A stretch of 64,000 nucleotides of DNA from Torreya grandis. Lineage: Eukaryota; Streptophyta; Pinopsida; Cupressales; Taxaceae. Both the position numbers and the translations under genes were made by a program. Shown piece by piece: positions 11,560 to 23,769 of this stretch (positions are counted from its first letter, which is position 1; each line of letters begins with the position of its first letter). Location: positions 124,001-188,000 of the forward strand of contig JARHVA010002427.1 in assembly GCA_037957365.1 (NCBI GenBank), written 5' to 3'. Below the pieces are notes generated by a model. The model was given only the letters and a program-made list of their open reading frames with translations, searched no databases and had not been told where the DNA came from.

Positions 11560-12060
11560 CTCTAGCAGCCTTTATTGGTGCCCTTCAAATTTCCAACCTT
11601 ATTACCTTCAAGGATTCAAAAATACCCTCCATCCATCTTGAGGACCCATATCCTCTTTTATTTATCATTGCCTACATCAACCAAACCCACATCAAATGGG
11701 TCATGATTGATAGGGGAGATAACATTAACATCATCTCCTCTCACTCTTACAACTAACTCAATTTTCCATATAATGTCATGTCCAAATTTTTAGTTATCCT
11801 TCATTCCTTTAATGATACCATGGACACTACCTTGGGAACTATTTTCCTTCACATCTATTTAGGACCCTATATGCTCCTCAAACTTTTCTATGTTGTAGAA
11901 GGTGAATTCTAATACAATATCTTATTGGGGTGACCTTGGATTTACTCCATGGGTTACGTTCCCTCTACCCTCCATTGATGTATTAAGTTTGAGCATGAAG
12001 GCTAGGTCATCACCATCCAAGCTAAACCAAGTCCTTTCTTAACATGAAACATGGCCTATC
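11560..12060 (+). pseudogene. Aspartic protease domain, Tat lineage
   Basis: A retropepsin-like domain that would process the polyprotein. The peptide HIKWVMIDRGDNINIISSHS shows the active-site region, with the usual D-[ST]-G altered to D-R-G. FNDTMDTTLGTI and the flap-side LLKLFYVVEGEF follow. The end of the fold, NILLGxPWIYSMGYVPSTLH, is the characteristic LLGRPWIH-type motif. Stops replace probable Gln and Arg codons. It ends with VITIQAKPSPF near 12040. Confidence 0.82.
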
Positions 12061-12934
12061 ACCCTAATTATGTGTTCATACCCCCATCCAACATGCCCTC
12101 AATAGCTAAAACTCAACCTCCAACCACCCAAGTGGATATCATATCCCCTTCCACTGATGAGGCATCAACTAGTTCTTTTATACCTTCTCACTAAATCCCT
12201 ACCATAAACACTTTGGAATCCATGTTTCATTGTCTTTTGATGGGGTAATATCACCTTTTATCACTTGAAACTTTCCCTACTCCTCACAAGTATGGATAAC
12301 TTGCCAACTAGTCAAGATATTACCCCAATATCAAAACTATCATTCCCTTTGGACCTCCCCACCATTAGACCTATTTTATCTATGAGGGACTCAACACATC
12401 CATCGATGCCTCTACCACCTCTCTTCCACCTTGACCATTCATCATCAATTTCTCCTACCTCAATAAACCAAGTTTTTCTAATATATGCCTCCATTAGTGT
12501 GCTTGGAAAGGCTTTGATCTTGGGTGATATGAGCATGGCCCACATGAATTGGTCACCATCAAAATTAGGAAGCGACATAAGAAGCACAAAATTGGTTTCA
12601 TCTTAGCTAATAAGAAAAAATCCAAATAACCTACCATTACCATTATTAAGGAGGATATCCCCTCCTCATCGACCTTATCTCCACTTGCATGTGAAGATGA
12701 TGACATCATCCCACCTAACTTTTTCTTCTATCAACATGATCAACCTTAGACCCCTAACTTATCAAAAGAAGGGGGAAATGTAAACATCCTTTTTACCTAA
12801 CCTAAGATGATAGGAGAAGACTCTCCTACAAATAACACTATATAGTGTCAAGATGATGATTATATTCTCACCTACCTTGGTGCCCCAAATTCTTGGATCC
12901 ATAAATCCCTTCCTCTTGGGTCCTCGACCATGTT
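12061..12934 (+). other. Spacer between protease and RT
   Basis: Broken coding-like sequence with open stretches at 12265-12603. The frames read Pro/Ser-rich peptide without a recognisable domain. In intact Tat elements this is the connecting part of the polyprotein. Minus-strand frames at 12312-12587 and 12762-13001 are shadows. Confidence 0.45.
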
Positions 12935-13920
12935 GAATGAATCCACCATGGATATCAACTTGGGTACTCCATATAAACCCCACATTATAAAAATTGGCCA
13001 ATCATTGATTGTCAAGGAACTTGAATACTTTCCCTCTTTCCTCCAAGACTACAACATAGCCTTTACTTAGTCTTATAGTGATATGCCTCGAATTCACCCC
13101 ACTATTGCTACCCATAACATAGTCACTTACTATGACACCAAACCTATCAAATAAAATCTTTGATGCATGCATCCCCACATAGTCCTTCTCATCAAAGAAG
13201 AGCTTCAACATATTTTATCTGTCAACTTTATTCAACCCATTAACTATCCCTAGTGGGTCTCAAATGTGATACACATCACCAAAGCCATAGGGGGACTATC
13301 CATTTATGTGGACTTTCATGATCTCAACCTTGCTTGCCCCAAAGATGAATTTCCCTTACCTAGCATCAAATAGCTTGTTGATCTTATAACTAGCCATGAG
13401 ATGTTATCTCTCATTGATGGGTTCTCAAGTTACAATCAGATCTTAATTTCACCTAAAGATCAATATAAAACTTCTTTTACCACCCCTTGGGGAACCTTTT
13501 ACTATAGAGTCATGACTTTTGGCCTAAAGAACATTAGTGCAACTTACCAATGTGCCATGAATTATATCTTCCATGAACTTATCCATAAGATTATAGAGGA
13601 CTATATGGATGACCTTCTCAAAAAATCCAAACTCCAAAAATATCACTTTGTCATTCTTAAGATCATCTTTGAACACCTTATCCATTACCAGTCTGCCTTA
13701 ACCCCCAAAAGTGCATTTTTGGGGTCTTGTCAAGTAAGCTTCTTGATTTTATTATCTCCCTTCATGGAATTGAATTTGATCCTTCCAAAATTAAATAAAT
13801 ATTATACATTATTCCTCCAACCAATATTAAGTAGCTTCATATCTTGTAGGGAAAATTGTAATCCATTCATCATTTCATTTCCTAACTTTCAGACCAATGC
13901 CAACCATTCCACCACCTTTT
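12935..13920 (+). pseudogene. Reverse transcriptase domain, Tat lineage
   Basis: This RT would copy element RNA to DNA in cytoplasmic particles. Upstream peptide NLGTPYKPHIIKIGQSL and SYSDMPRIHPTIA are hallmarks of the region before RT in Tat elements. The fingers and palm follow: SVNFIQPINYPxWVSNVI, YVDFHDLNLACPKDEFPLP, then an open 173-codon frame from 13401 with MLSLIDGFSSYNQI, FGLKNISATYQ and the catalytic YMDD box (DYMDDLL, about 13600). A frameshift near 13640-13680 moves the thumb (FGSCQ, then IEFDPSKI-like) to another frame. The catalytic box is intact, but the frame is broken on both sides. Confidence 0.9.
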
Positions 13921-14420
13921 GAAGAAGGATGTCTCTTTCAAGTGAAATAGTGATTATCAAAAGGCCTTTGATTCACTCAAAGAGTACCTTTTATCTTTAA
14001 ATGTCCTCACCCCTCCTAAGGATGACCAAATTTTCTACCTATATATCTCTACCACCGATCATTCCCTAGGGGTAATGTTGGTTCACTAAGATGAGCAACA
14101 CAAAGAGCAAGCCGTATACTACATTAGTTGAATGCTTGTGGAATACAAAAATTGATATACCTATATCAAGAAACTTTACTTATATTTAATCTTCATGTCC
14201 ACCAAACTTTGTCATTACCTTCTTAACCATAAAACCTACATCATTACCAACACTGACCCATTTAAGTACATACACTTCAAGCCATACCAAAACTAGTGTA
14301 TGGCCAAGTGGATCATGATTTTAGCAGATTCTGACCTTCTGTGCCTTCAAAAAACATTAATTAAATGGAAATTCATCACTAACTAATTGTCTAAATCACC
14401 TTTAGCAGACAACCACCCTC
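13921..14420 (+). pseudogene. First RNase H domain
   Basis: The polypeptide continues with DCQKAFDSLKEYLLSL, then YLYISTTDHSLGVMLVH, AVYYIS and a YTYIKKLYLYLIF segment. These are the conserved blocks of the RNase H that follows RT in Ty3/gypsy elements. It would degrade RNA in the RNA-DNA hybrid. The expected DASD-type first catalytic residues are worn. Several stops are present. Confidence 0.75.
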
Positions 14421-14454
14421 CTCCTCTTGAGTTCCCCATCCATTGTAGCCTTCT

Positions 14455-14800
14455 CTCAAGTAGATTTCACCTATCAAGTCACCATGTTATTTGATAGATC
14501 AAAATGTCAACATAGTGGGGGAGTAGGTATCATCCTTATCCCTTTTGATGATGAATCTATCCCTTTGTCCTTTAATCTTAATTTTTAATGTACCAATAAT
14601 ATGACTGAGTACAAAGCCATAGTAATAGGCCTTCATACTACCTTAGCCCTAGGAGTCAAAACAATCAATATCTTTGGTGACTCCCAACTTGTGGTCAATC
14701 AAATCATTATCTCTTAATAGTGTAAGAATTATGTTTTGTAGTAGGACAAGAAACTAGTTGAAAAACTCTTAGCATCATTTGAGCATTACCACATCTAGTC
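14455..14800 (+). pseudogene. Second RNase H (aRNH-type) domain
   Basis: A separate RNase H fold follows the first. LFDRSKCQHSGGVGIILIP carries the first acidic residue, TNNMTEYKAIVIGL the Glu-bearing helix, and IFGDSQLVVNQI the next Asp. This arrangement is that of the additional RNase H described in the plant Tat/Ogre group. It is one of the best preserved parts of the element: only one stop lies between the first block and GDSQLV. Confidence 0.85.
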
Positions 14801-15528
14801 AACCCTATGATCTATAAACAAGTTCATCGACACTATGGCTTCCATTGCCTCTCAATTTTCTTCTACACCCTCAGACTCTAAGTTATCTATCATTATCCAT
14901 AGACTTACCCAACCATCCTATGTCAAACCAGATTATCCTACCATTTTTAGTGTGGAGGAGACCCAACCTAACCTTTGGTATCAGCAAACCTTTAACTATC
15001 TTAACCTTGGCATAGTTCCTTTTGGCCTCTCTAGGAATGCTCAAAGAATGCTTATCTAGAGTACCTCTCATTATACCATTATGAGGGGAATCTTCTATAA
15101 GCATAGCTTTTATGGCATCCTCTTTTACTACCTATGTATTCAATAATCCTCTCACACTATCAAGGAAATATATTTTCACCTCACAAAAGGTAAGCTAGTC
15201 CCACAAGAAGGTTCCATTTTCACCCATCTCCTATCTACACTATATGCAAGGGATCCTTGAGCTTACTTAGTTTTATGTGGTTAAGACACCTTTTTAACTA
15301 GATAATGGATGCACATGTGAAGCATTTGAAGGGATTAAGTTCATTAAGCCAATCCACTTCAATTTTGTTTTCTAGTCCTCATCAATGAAGAAGCATCATG
15401 CCCTCTTCCTATCCTATTGTGACTAGTTGATCTTTCCATCATGACATATGTATCTTGGTTATCTTTGTTTTCCACAAGATTAAAGTTACCCAATGTGTTT
15501 TTCTTTAAACCACATTATCACTAGAGCG
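14801..15528 (+). pseudogene. Integrase, truncated inside the catalytic core
   Basis: After a linker (ORF 14835-15056), RGIFYKHSFYGILFYYL at about 15085-15135 matches the segment leading into the integrase zinc domain. CTCEAFEGIKFIKPIHF at about 15309-15360 contains the CxxC half of that domain. The core begins (KHHALFLSYCD) and can be followed to SLNHIITRA near 15500-15528, the position of the conserved HIITRFG-type strand. There it stops: the second Asp and the Glu of the DDE triad have no counterpart downstream. The element could not integrate by itself. Confidence 0.65.
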
Positions 15529-16090
15529 TAATCAAAACATAATCATAATCTAAAGCATAAATCATAACAATAACCATAATAATTACCATCACAAACATGA
15601 GAAAAGCACCATAAACATCATAAGAAATAAATCAACCAACCATTACTTTTCACCACATGTCTAAATCTAATGAATTAAAAACTCATTTAAAAATTTGGCA
15701 TCCCATCTACCATAACCATCCATGAATATCATCACATGTCTAACTAGGTACATCATCATCAATGTCTAAGCATCATTCATAAACCAAAATCACATCAAAA
15801 CATCATTACCATAATAATAATAACATCTTGATAACATCATCACATGCCTAAAGATAAAAAGTCCACATCTCATAACCATAAACCATGATCACAACCATGA
15901 ACCATAAAATCTATATGCACTCACATCTATCCCATAAAGCATAGAACATATATCATTATGAAACATAAACATCATCATAGACATCATAGATAATACATGT
16001 CACAATGTATAAATCTCTCTCAAAACATGTATATCTTTCTACATCAACACATAGGCTGGTATCAAAATAATGTACATCTAATGCTAGAAC
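15529..16090. repeat. Low-complexity CAT/ATAA-rich region
   Basis: About 560 bp of degenerate repeats built from CATAA, CATCA and ACATCAT words with almost no coding potential. It begins immediately where the integrase breaks off. A slipped or expanded microsatellite, or filler introduced at a deletion, could explain it. Confidence 0.6.
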
Positions 16091-17167
16091 ATACCAAAGA
16101 ATATAATATCATGCCCTTAAGGCACCACTACCACTAGCCCCTCCTACTCCTAAACATATACCTACACTACCATCTAGTGTTGGTCCTCTTAGGATGCCAA
16201 CCTATCCTATCACTGATGTGTCCCACTAACTTGGAGTCACCATAGCTACCTCACCTACTAAACTAGCTTTATATTCACCTTATCAAGGCTCTAATGGACA
16301 TTATGCCAATACTATAGCCTCATAATATCTCAACTCCTCAACCATGGATAAGTGTTATGCCATAGGAATAGTATTAGGTGGCTCTATTAGTGTTGTCATT
16401 GTTCCTACCCTTAGGACCCCTAATCGTTGATAGTTAGGAACCTACTTTGTAGGCTTTTTTTTAGCACCTAACTCAAGTGTCACCCTTTATAGATGTACTT
16501 TATCCTACCTAAAATTTTATATATTACCATTATTTAACCCACTATTTGACCACATTCACCTTGAATTTGGTAATTTTTGACCCACATTTTTGCATATTTT
16601 ATGATGATCATGCTTAGTCCTTTTGATCGTACCGACCGACCTTGCCAAGTTGGCCATTTATATTTACACAACCAAATCATTTGTGTCTTTTGAGGATCAT
16701 TTCTTACCTCAGATACCCATGACACTTGACCCATTTGTGTTTTTCAAAGGAGCACTTCCTAACTCAAATACATATATAAACACTAACCCTGTATAGGAGA
16801 CTTTCATCTATAAGCATTCCCAACTCCCACACCTACATGTGGTCATGTGGTTCACTTGTCACTTATCCTTCTTAGTGTTGACCCTTATTATTTTTACCAA
16901 CATTGAAAACTTTAGTCTTTATGTGATCTTAACTAATGTACTTAGTCACATTTTGTGCACAAGTTTACATTTTAAATGCCCAAACCTCATGTCACCCACC
17001 TCATGACTTACCATATACCGTTGATCAAACCTATACCCAATTATGTTATTCCTCATCAACTCTCTATTTGAGGGGGGGACATTTCCTCCCATACTCAGGG
17101 CAACCAGATCTTTGACTAGTAATCCATCTTTTTTGTTTTACAACTTATTGATTCAAAGCTATATAAT
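16091..17167 (+). other. Non-coding 3' region of the Tat-lineage element
   Basis: A Pro/Thr/Ser-rich frame with stops can be followed at about 16105-16440, but I recognise no domain in it. The rest is broken. A purine run (GAGGGGGGGA, 17070-17079) about 100 bp upstream of the 3' LTR might be a second polypurine tract. The minus-strand frame at 16534-16734 has no recognisable content. Confidence 0.45.
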
Positions 17168-17181
17168 AAAAAGAGGAAAAA
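17168..17181 (+). promoter_or_regulatory. Polypurine tract of the Tat-lineage element
   Basis: AAAAAGAGGAAAAA with one internal A-run start abuts the 3' LTR. It would prime plus-strand DNA synthesis. Confidence 0.8.
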
Positions 17182-18564
17182 TATAGACACTAAAAATCTA
17201 CAAACTATGATTCCAAATGTAAAAAACACCCCTAGATTGCCTATGACCACCCTTAGGACCAATTTCACCCCTTGACTACTAATCAGGCCCAATCATAGTT
17301 AGTTTACCCAGCTAGATTAACCTAGCTTTTACCCACCTTTTCACCTTCACCCTTGACTGTCGATAATTAGGATGACCAATGATGGTCACCTTAACCATTG
17401 ATGGTTAGAGTGTACCTCCTTAACTAAAAGCATGCAAAACCACTCACTTTGATTTTCTAGTTATAAGTTATCTAAATCCTATTGCAAGCTTTTACATGGA
17501 TAATTTATAATTAGACAGCCTAGTTGAACCTTCACTTCCACCTCTTGTTTATGCCTATAAAAAGTGAAAAGTTGGGAGGTGAAATCCATCTATAATTATT
17601 ATCAAGAGCTTTTATATCCAAGAGATTATTTATTATAGGTCAATCACCATCAGTAATCTAGAAATCCAATAATCATATCAGAGAGCCAATTTACTACCAC
17701 CTCTCCACCAAGTTTTTAGGTATCATTAATCTATTAAAATTGAGCTAGATTCCACCAATAGATCAACTACCTCAAATATTCACCCAATAAAATTTTGGTA
17801 AGACAAGTACTTGTTTCTTAGTATTCATCTACTTTATTTCCATTTTGCAATCAACCCAGACCTTACCCATCTCTTAGAATCCATCTTCTAAATCTCATCA
17901 ATCAACCAAATTACCAAGCCAGATTCTCTCATAGTAATTATCAATGGTTGACTCAACCATTGATGGTCTGTCTAATCATTGATAGTCACCTTATGTATCG
18001 ATGGTCACCTTAATGATTGATGGTCAAACCAACCACTGATGGTTACTATGGTAGTGAAAACTAGTAAGCTAATTTCACCTACCTACATCTAATCAAACCT
18101 AATTTTCTATGTTTTTTCCTATTTATAGACCCCTTTCTAATTTTTTGAAGTGTACCCCAACCCTCTAGTACTAGTACTAATTAATTTTCACTAATTTAAT
18201 CATTTATAATATATTTATTAGTAAGCACTCTTGTATTTAATTTTAGTACCTTTTAATCCATTGATGCAAGTACTTTCCTATTATGTTTATAAGCTTAATT
18301 GCTTAAAACATGTGGATTGACAGCCCTTAAGGAATCCCTCGCTTCCGAGATCTAGTTATCACTAGGAAATCCACTCAATTATATGTCTAAAAACCAAGTT
18401 TTCTTTAGTGATTTCTTATCTTTAGGTCATCCTCCCAAGCCAAATAGGAGCTCTTCACAATCTTATTATTTCAATGCACACATAATCAAATAGGTTTTTC
18501 AACCATAGCCATACTTAGTTTCTTCTTTTCTTTTTCCAATAATAAGCAGAAATTCATTGAAACA
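17182..18564 (+). repeat. 3' LTR of the Tat-lineage element
   Basis: It starts TATAGACACT (the usual TG has become TA) and ends GAAACA. It is colinear with the 5' LTR and of the same length. A good TATA box, TATAAAAAG, lies at 17556-17564. The GATGGT motif clusters are at 17362-17406 and 17940-18050. Confidence 0.92.
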
Positions 18565-19560
18565 ATGGCATCTCCCCACTAATATTCCCCCCTTTTTAGG
18601 TGAGGGGAAGTAAAAATTATTAGTCACCTTACCTTATAAAGATAAGATAACTATATAATCTATGTATTAACCATGTATAATATAGAAAAAATATGTCTAG
18701 GTAGATATATCATTGAAGCATGCATATGTGATCACATCAAGTCCTAAGATGCATGATGTGAATCATGAAAACATATATATAGTAAAAATACAAGCTAAAA
18801 AAGTAATTAAGCACACACACAAGAGCTCTCACATGAAAATCAAAATACAATGATCTAAGGAGAACTCAAACAAGGGGAATGTTCAAATGTTTCACAATCT
18901 AATGGACATGAATTTTAAAAATGTTCACAAAGCAAGGAATGACATATTTAAATGTCAAAATACAAAAAAACATGACATATACAACATTCATAATAGGCAA
19001 ACATAGGCATGGGGGCCATAATCAATGGGGCATATTTAAATGATCAAATAAGAAATACAATGCATGACAATAAAAACAAAAGAACACACTCAAGGAAGTG
19101 AAAAATGAAAACATAGACAATAAGTAACTAGCATAATATAGCATAATAGCCCATGGATAATATGTGTAACTAATAAAAAACATTAAGTACATAACATATC
19201 AAATACACTGATAAATATATAATCATGGATAAAGTCATGTGTAATTACATAAGCTCAAACATGAAAATGGAAAATGTTCATAATATGATATAACTTAGGT
19301 GTATCATGACCAAAGAAGTGGATGCCCTTAATACCCACATGACATGAGTAGAGGGACAACCCAACATCTAAAAGTACATAGATCAAGAAAATGTGTATGA
19401 CTAAATCACACTCAAAAGATACATGAAACATATGTGTATATAGAAATAAATAATATGTTATCTACTAACATGAAACCAATAATACATGTGCCAAGGAGCT
19501 AATAGAACCTATGAATGCTGCAAATATTTTTGGATTTTTTGAAGTTTTTATATTTTTTTG
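18565..19560 (-). mobile_element. 3' end of a minus-strand gypsy element: PPT and untranslated region
   Basis: On the minus strand, AAAAAGGGGGGAA (18585-18598) is a strong polypurine tract. Its LTR would continue leftward but is interrupted by the Tat element at 18564. To the right lie about 950 bp of non-coding A-rich DNA with recurring ATGTTCAAATG and ACATGACA words. The arrangement resembles 59011-60400, where another minus-strand element has a nearly identical tract. Confidence 0.6.
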
Positions 19561-21052
19561 GTATTTTTAAAATATTTAGAGATTGTATAATCTATCAAAT
19601 TATTTCAAGAGGAGGATGAGAATCTTTGAGTAGTGGTAAATGAATAAAATTTCTTACACTAAATGTTTCATATGTGTGCATAGCATAAGTAGAAAGTGTA
19701 TCATGCTCTTTTGGTAAATTTATAATTGGTATCTTTGGTTTGCATTTAGTTTCTTATTTTTCAATGATGGATTCAATATATGTTCCATGTCTTTTAGGTA
19801 TGAATAGATTATGTGGTATGTTACCAAGTGGATCAGAACATATTTTTTTGAATTGTTCATCTGAAGATTGTTTACCATATATATGAATAGTGAATTTGGC
19901 TTGATTTAAAGAAACTCTTGTATTTTCCTCCTTTGAAACCACATTTGGAACCTTTTATTTTTCAATTATCTCTTGATTTTTGACTTCTTTTGTTATAAGT
20001 CTTGGTTTAAATATTTGGTGTACCCATTGCTCTTTTTATAATAGTATCTTTTCTATTTGTGCTTTATTATTTGATTTGTTTTTATTTTTAATTTCTTATT
20101 ATTTTTCATTGGCCAAATATATCTTTGAATGATTTGCATTAGTATTGAAAATATATAACAGGCCTTGATAGTCATTATGATCATGTGTAAATAAGATGAG
20201 TGATGCCTTGGGAAGGTTTTCCCAATCCTTGACCATGATAACTAAAGTTTTGTAAATATTTCCTTCCAAAACCATATTGTTTGGAAAATTGAGTATCACT
20301 ATTGAGAGGTATACTTGTATCCTTTTCTTGATCTAATTTTTCTTATAGAACATTTTTTTCTCTAAGTTTGATATTTACAATTGTTTTTGCTCTAAATTTT
20401 TCTTTGATGATATTTTTTGTTTTGGTATGTGTGTTTTAGGATAGATACTCAGAATGTGAGTGGTTTTATTGGTTGATGTAGTAATGATATGATCACCACT
20501 ACCATTATGACTTTATATTTTATTATTTAATGTAATATAGCAATATGTGTGAATATCATGCATTATATGATGTGCACAATAGTATTTGGATGACCTTATA
20601 AGCTATGGAGGAGGTAATTTGATCACTTTGTCTCAAATCATTTCTCTTAGGATTTAACTTGGACTCTTAGTAGCCTTTTTGTCACTTTTTGAATCACTTT
20701 TTTTAGATTTATTTTTTTGGAGCTTTATATTTTGATAGGAAACCTTGTTTGGGAAAACATTAGTAGATGAGGATGCAAACACATAATTAACACTACCATG
20801 AGTTGGATTATATAGGTTTTTATTTTTCAACAATATGATATTTGAACTAAAATTATTTTTTCACTCTTTTATTAACTTTATCATAAAGATGAATTGATAT
20901 TTTAAGGCTTCACAAGCACAAACCCTAGGTACCTTAGAATTAACATGCATACAAACACCATATACCTTACCCCTTAAGGGAGTGATAACATGGACCTAGT
21001 TAGAGGGATGGTATATATCACTCTCCTTAGGGTTAGGAGGAAGAAGCTTAAT
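19561..21052 (-). pseudogene. Degraded gag-like region, minus strand
   Basis: Reading right to left, broken peptides include MHVNSKVPRVCACEALKYQF near 20900, a Lys/Ser-rich stretch, and VIKLPPPxLIRSSKYYCAHH with IHTYC shortly after (about 20625-20540). The last looks like the linker and degenerate zinc knuckle of a plant gypsy gag (YCxxH....H....C). Two open stretches follow, 20299-20099 (NNMVLEGNIYKTLVIMVKDW) and 19942-19754, whose function I do not recognise. The copia element at 21053 cuts the upstream part. Confidence 0.45.
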
Positions 21053-21367
21053 TGTTAGTGTAAAAAATTATTCCATTTATTAGTTTTTCCCTGCACATGT
21101 TTATTTATCTTACATAGGCATTTTTTTATGTCGTTATGAAATATAATACTAAATTCATGAGGAAGTAAAGACATGTTTATATTTCACTTATATAATACAC
21201 CTTCCTAAAGATTTTATGGCTAATGATGTTAATATTAAAATTATAATCTTTCAATTGTTGAGTAATTTCTTCATTTTGGCTCAAGTTTGATTTTGCCACT
21301 ACATATAGGTAATTTCTTCATGCATTCAACTCTATCTAATAGATCCTCAATCGCAATCAACTCTAAT
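21053..21367 (+). repeat. 5' LTR of the copia element
   Basis: It starts TGTTAGTGTA and is colinear with 26944-27262 through shared blocks such as TTCATGAGGAAGTAAAGA and TAGATCCTCAAT. It ends around 21367, just before the primer site. Confidence 0.85.
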
Positions 21368-21368
21368 A

Positions 21369-21380
21369 TGGCATTCAAGC
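21369..21380 (+). promoter_or_regulatory. Degenerate primer-binding site
   Basis: TGGCATTCAAGC matches 8 of 12 positions of TGGTATCAGAGC, the site complementary to initiator methionine tRNA used by most plant copia elements. It lies at the expected place after the LTR. Confidence 0.5.
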
Positions 21381-22890
21381 TTTTTTAATATATGAATTTC
21401 ATTATTCCTATTATAAAATCTTGAGTTTAAACTTGAATGTCATAGATCTTCCATTCATTGACTCAACATATTATAGATTCACCATCTCTCAAATTTGTCT
21501 CTTCTTTTGGGATCCTTAGTAGATTTAAATTCAAAAAAAGAACAAGGGAAAAGGTGTCTTTTATTGGTCACATATAATTTGGTGGGTTTTAATGTAAAAT
21601 GGTATGCACCATCAAATTTAGATGGTGTCAAAACCCTATGATTGACTATAAACATGATCTAGTTTTGTGACAATTGATTTTTACCATTTTTGGAAGGTTT
21701 TAGGTCTTTAATCAATTTTACATAAATCCATACAATATAAATCTTCAAGTAAAAATACTTTTTAAGTTTTTCTAGGTTTTTAGATTATCTTGAGTGGGTC
21801 TTTAGTGGATTTTTAAGGAGAAAAATAAATATGGTTTTTTATGAAAAAAATGAGGTTTTCATACCTATGACACTCCTACCTTGATGATTTCAAATAGAGG
21901 GTGCATCCCTGATAAAAAATCCTAACATTAAGACTCTTGACTATAGAATCAATTGGTATCCATGGCATCATGACTTTTGACTATGGGTGTAATCAATTTC
22001 TATAACATCGAGAGTCTAGACTATGGGAGTACTCATTAACTTTACATCAAGAGTTTAATCTATGAGAGTAGTCCACTTCCCTTACATCCAGATTCCATAC
22101 TATAATAGCATTTAAAAATGTTGACACTTTTAGGGAAGTGATGTATCCTAACACATTTCCCCATTTTGTGAAGTGCCAATAATTCTAGTATCATTACTTT
22201 GAGGTCCTCATGTAGTCTTCAACCCTGGTGCAATAGGGTCATGTAACCTCAAAGTTAGACTTTTTGACTATGGGAGTAGTGTAAAACCTTGACAAGTGTG
22301 TAGGGTCCTCCAAACTCTGATGACAAACATAGAAACATTAAATTTAAGGTCATAAATTGTGACACTATTCATTCAAAAAGTTGTCATTTTTGGGATGATG
22401 CCATTCCCCCATCAATCACATCAATCAAAGTGAGGGGGAGAGAACCTAAATTTGGTCTTAGCCCTTGGTCATAAGGGATTTATGTCCTTGGTCGCATCTA
22501 ACCCAAAATTGTTTAAATTTTAATCCAAGGGGGCATCAATTTTTTGTGGATAAGTTGGCACAAAAAATATTTCAATAATTTGCACACCCAAAAATTTTAT
22601 GTAAAGTGGAGAATATTATTTTTTGCGAGCATGGAACATTAAAACTTCCATAACTTTCAGTTGACAACTCCATTTTAGGTGTTATTTTTTTTAAAGTGTA
22701 AGTTTTTTTGAGATGTATACATTGGTGATATTCTTATACCTTGTAAATTTGAATCTTTTTAGATTCAAGGGGTATCACATTATTATTCTATAGAACATGT
22801 AGTTAAACACATAGTTCTTTTCTACATCATGGATCTAAGTTCCATTCTGATTCTTACACCATTCAACTATCATGATTAAAAATTCCAAGT
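21381..22890 (+). other. Copia leader and unrecognised gag N-terminal part
   Basis: About 1.5 kb of T-rich DNA with only short frames. It includes repeated ACTATGG-GAGTA phrases around 21940-22270 (a loosely repeated block ending in ACATC). No capsid motif could be read here. Confidence 0.4.
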
Positions 22891-23660
22891 GAAAATCCTT
22901 TTGAGGAGCAAAGGCTTACACCAAATAATGATAGGTACATAAATAGAATCAACAAATGATGTAGATAATATGAAGTGGTACAACCAAAGTGATAAATCTT
23001 ATGATCTATTATGCATATCTATGTCTCCTAACTTGCTCTTTCATATAAAATTTGCAAAATCTCCAAATAAAATATGAACCTTATTAGAAACTATTTGTAA
23101 GTAGGACATCATGAGGAATCAGAAGTTGGAGAATGAGCTCATCAATTTCTAGATGAATTTTATATGATTTAATACATCTTCACCAAATTCAAATTTCTCA
23201 AGTTATAGTTGAAACTATGTGGCATTGACAAAAATGATGATCAATTGATTCTTTCCATCCTTTTCAAATTGGGTTCCAACTATTATGTCTTCATTTTTAC
23301 CCTGAAACTAAGCATGCCAATGGAATTACATGGGCCATGTCATATTTGGGTGATTTTTTTCTAACTTGACTTGGTAGCAAGGTAAGATCATTAAAATGGG
23401 TGCATTAAAGTCCTCAAAATTGCATGCCTTAATTGTAAGTCATGACAAATAGAAGGTTTCTAGTAGTAAAGAGAATAAAGAGAATAAGGACCTAGAGAAA
23501 AGAAAGGTTTAGAAACTTGATGCTAAGCCAAAAGATTCCTACTCTTTAGACATGAAATCCAAGAAAGATTGACTTGCATATGGATATTATGATAAATATA
23601 GACATGATGAATCTAAATACATGAAGAAATAGACTGACCAACTAACAAAAAAGCATGAGA
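22891..23660 (+). pseudogene. Copia gag remnant with degenerate zinc knuckle
   Basis: Would encode the capsid. The clearest part is near 23480-23650. KENKDLEKRKV, then LAYGYYDKYRHDESKYMKK, aligns with the CxxC....H....C knuckle of copia gag, with all three Cys positions now Tyr or Gly-Tyr context. KKHEKHNIS follows. Loss of Cys through G-to-A changes fits methylation-driven decay. Confidence 0.7.
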
Positions 23661-23769
23661 AGCATAATATCAGTGTCCCTATTTAATCTAATCATATTTC
23701 ATCAACACAAGAGTCTTCTAAGTTCAAATATAGTAAGAAGGGAAAATATAAGGGTAAAATTCTTATCTG

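Larger units (their letters stand above)
5616..18564 (+). mobile_element. Ty3/gypsy retrotransposon, Tat lineage, non-functional
   Basis: An element of about 12.95 kb with two direct 1383-bp LTRs, a primer-binding region and a polypurine tract at the expected places. Recognisable domains follow the gypsy order gag, protease, RT, RNase H, second RNase H, integrase. The AWSYSDMP-type region before RT and the extra RNase H are typical of the plant Tat group. Every domain carries stops and frameshifts, and the integrase breaks off at about 15528. A hand alignment of the first 126 bp of the LTRs gives 22 mismatches (about 17%), so the insertion is old. It interrupts minus-strand retroelement sequence. 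Confidence 0.93.

Noticed and set aside
15529..16090. CAT-rich block as a CRISPR or satellite array
   Set aside because: There is no fixed repeat unit or regular spacing; it is a degenerate mix of short words in a plant retroelement.
5611..18570. Target site duplication for the Tat-lineage element
   Set aside because: CTATG before and ATGGC after do not match in any register tried; the flanks may have mutated or been rearranged.
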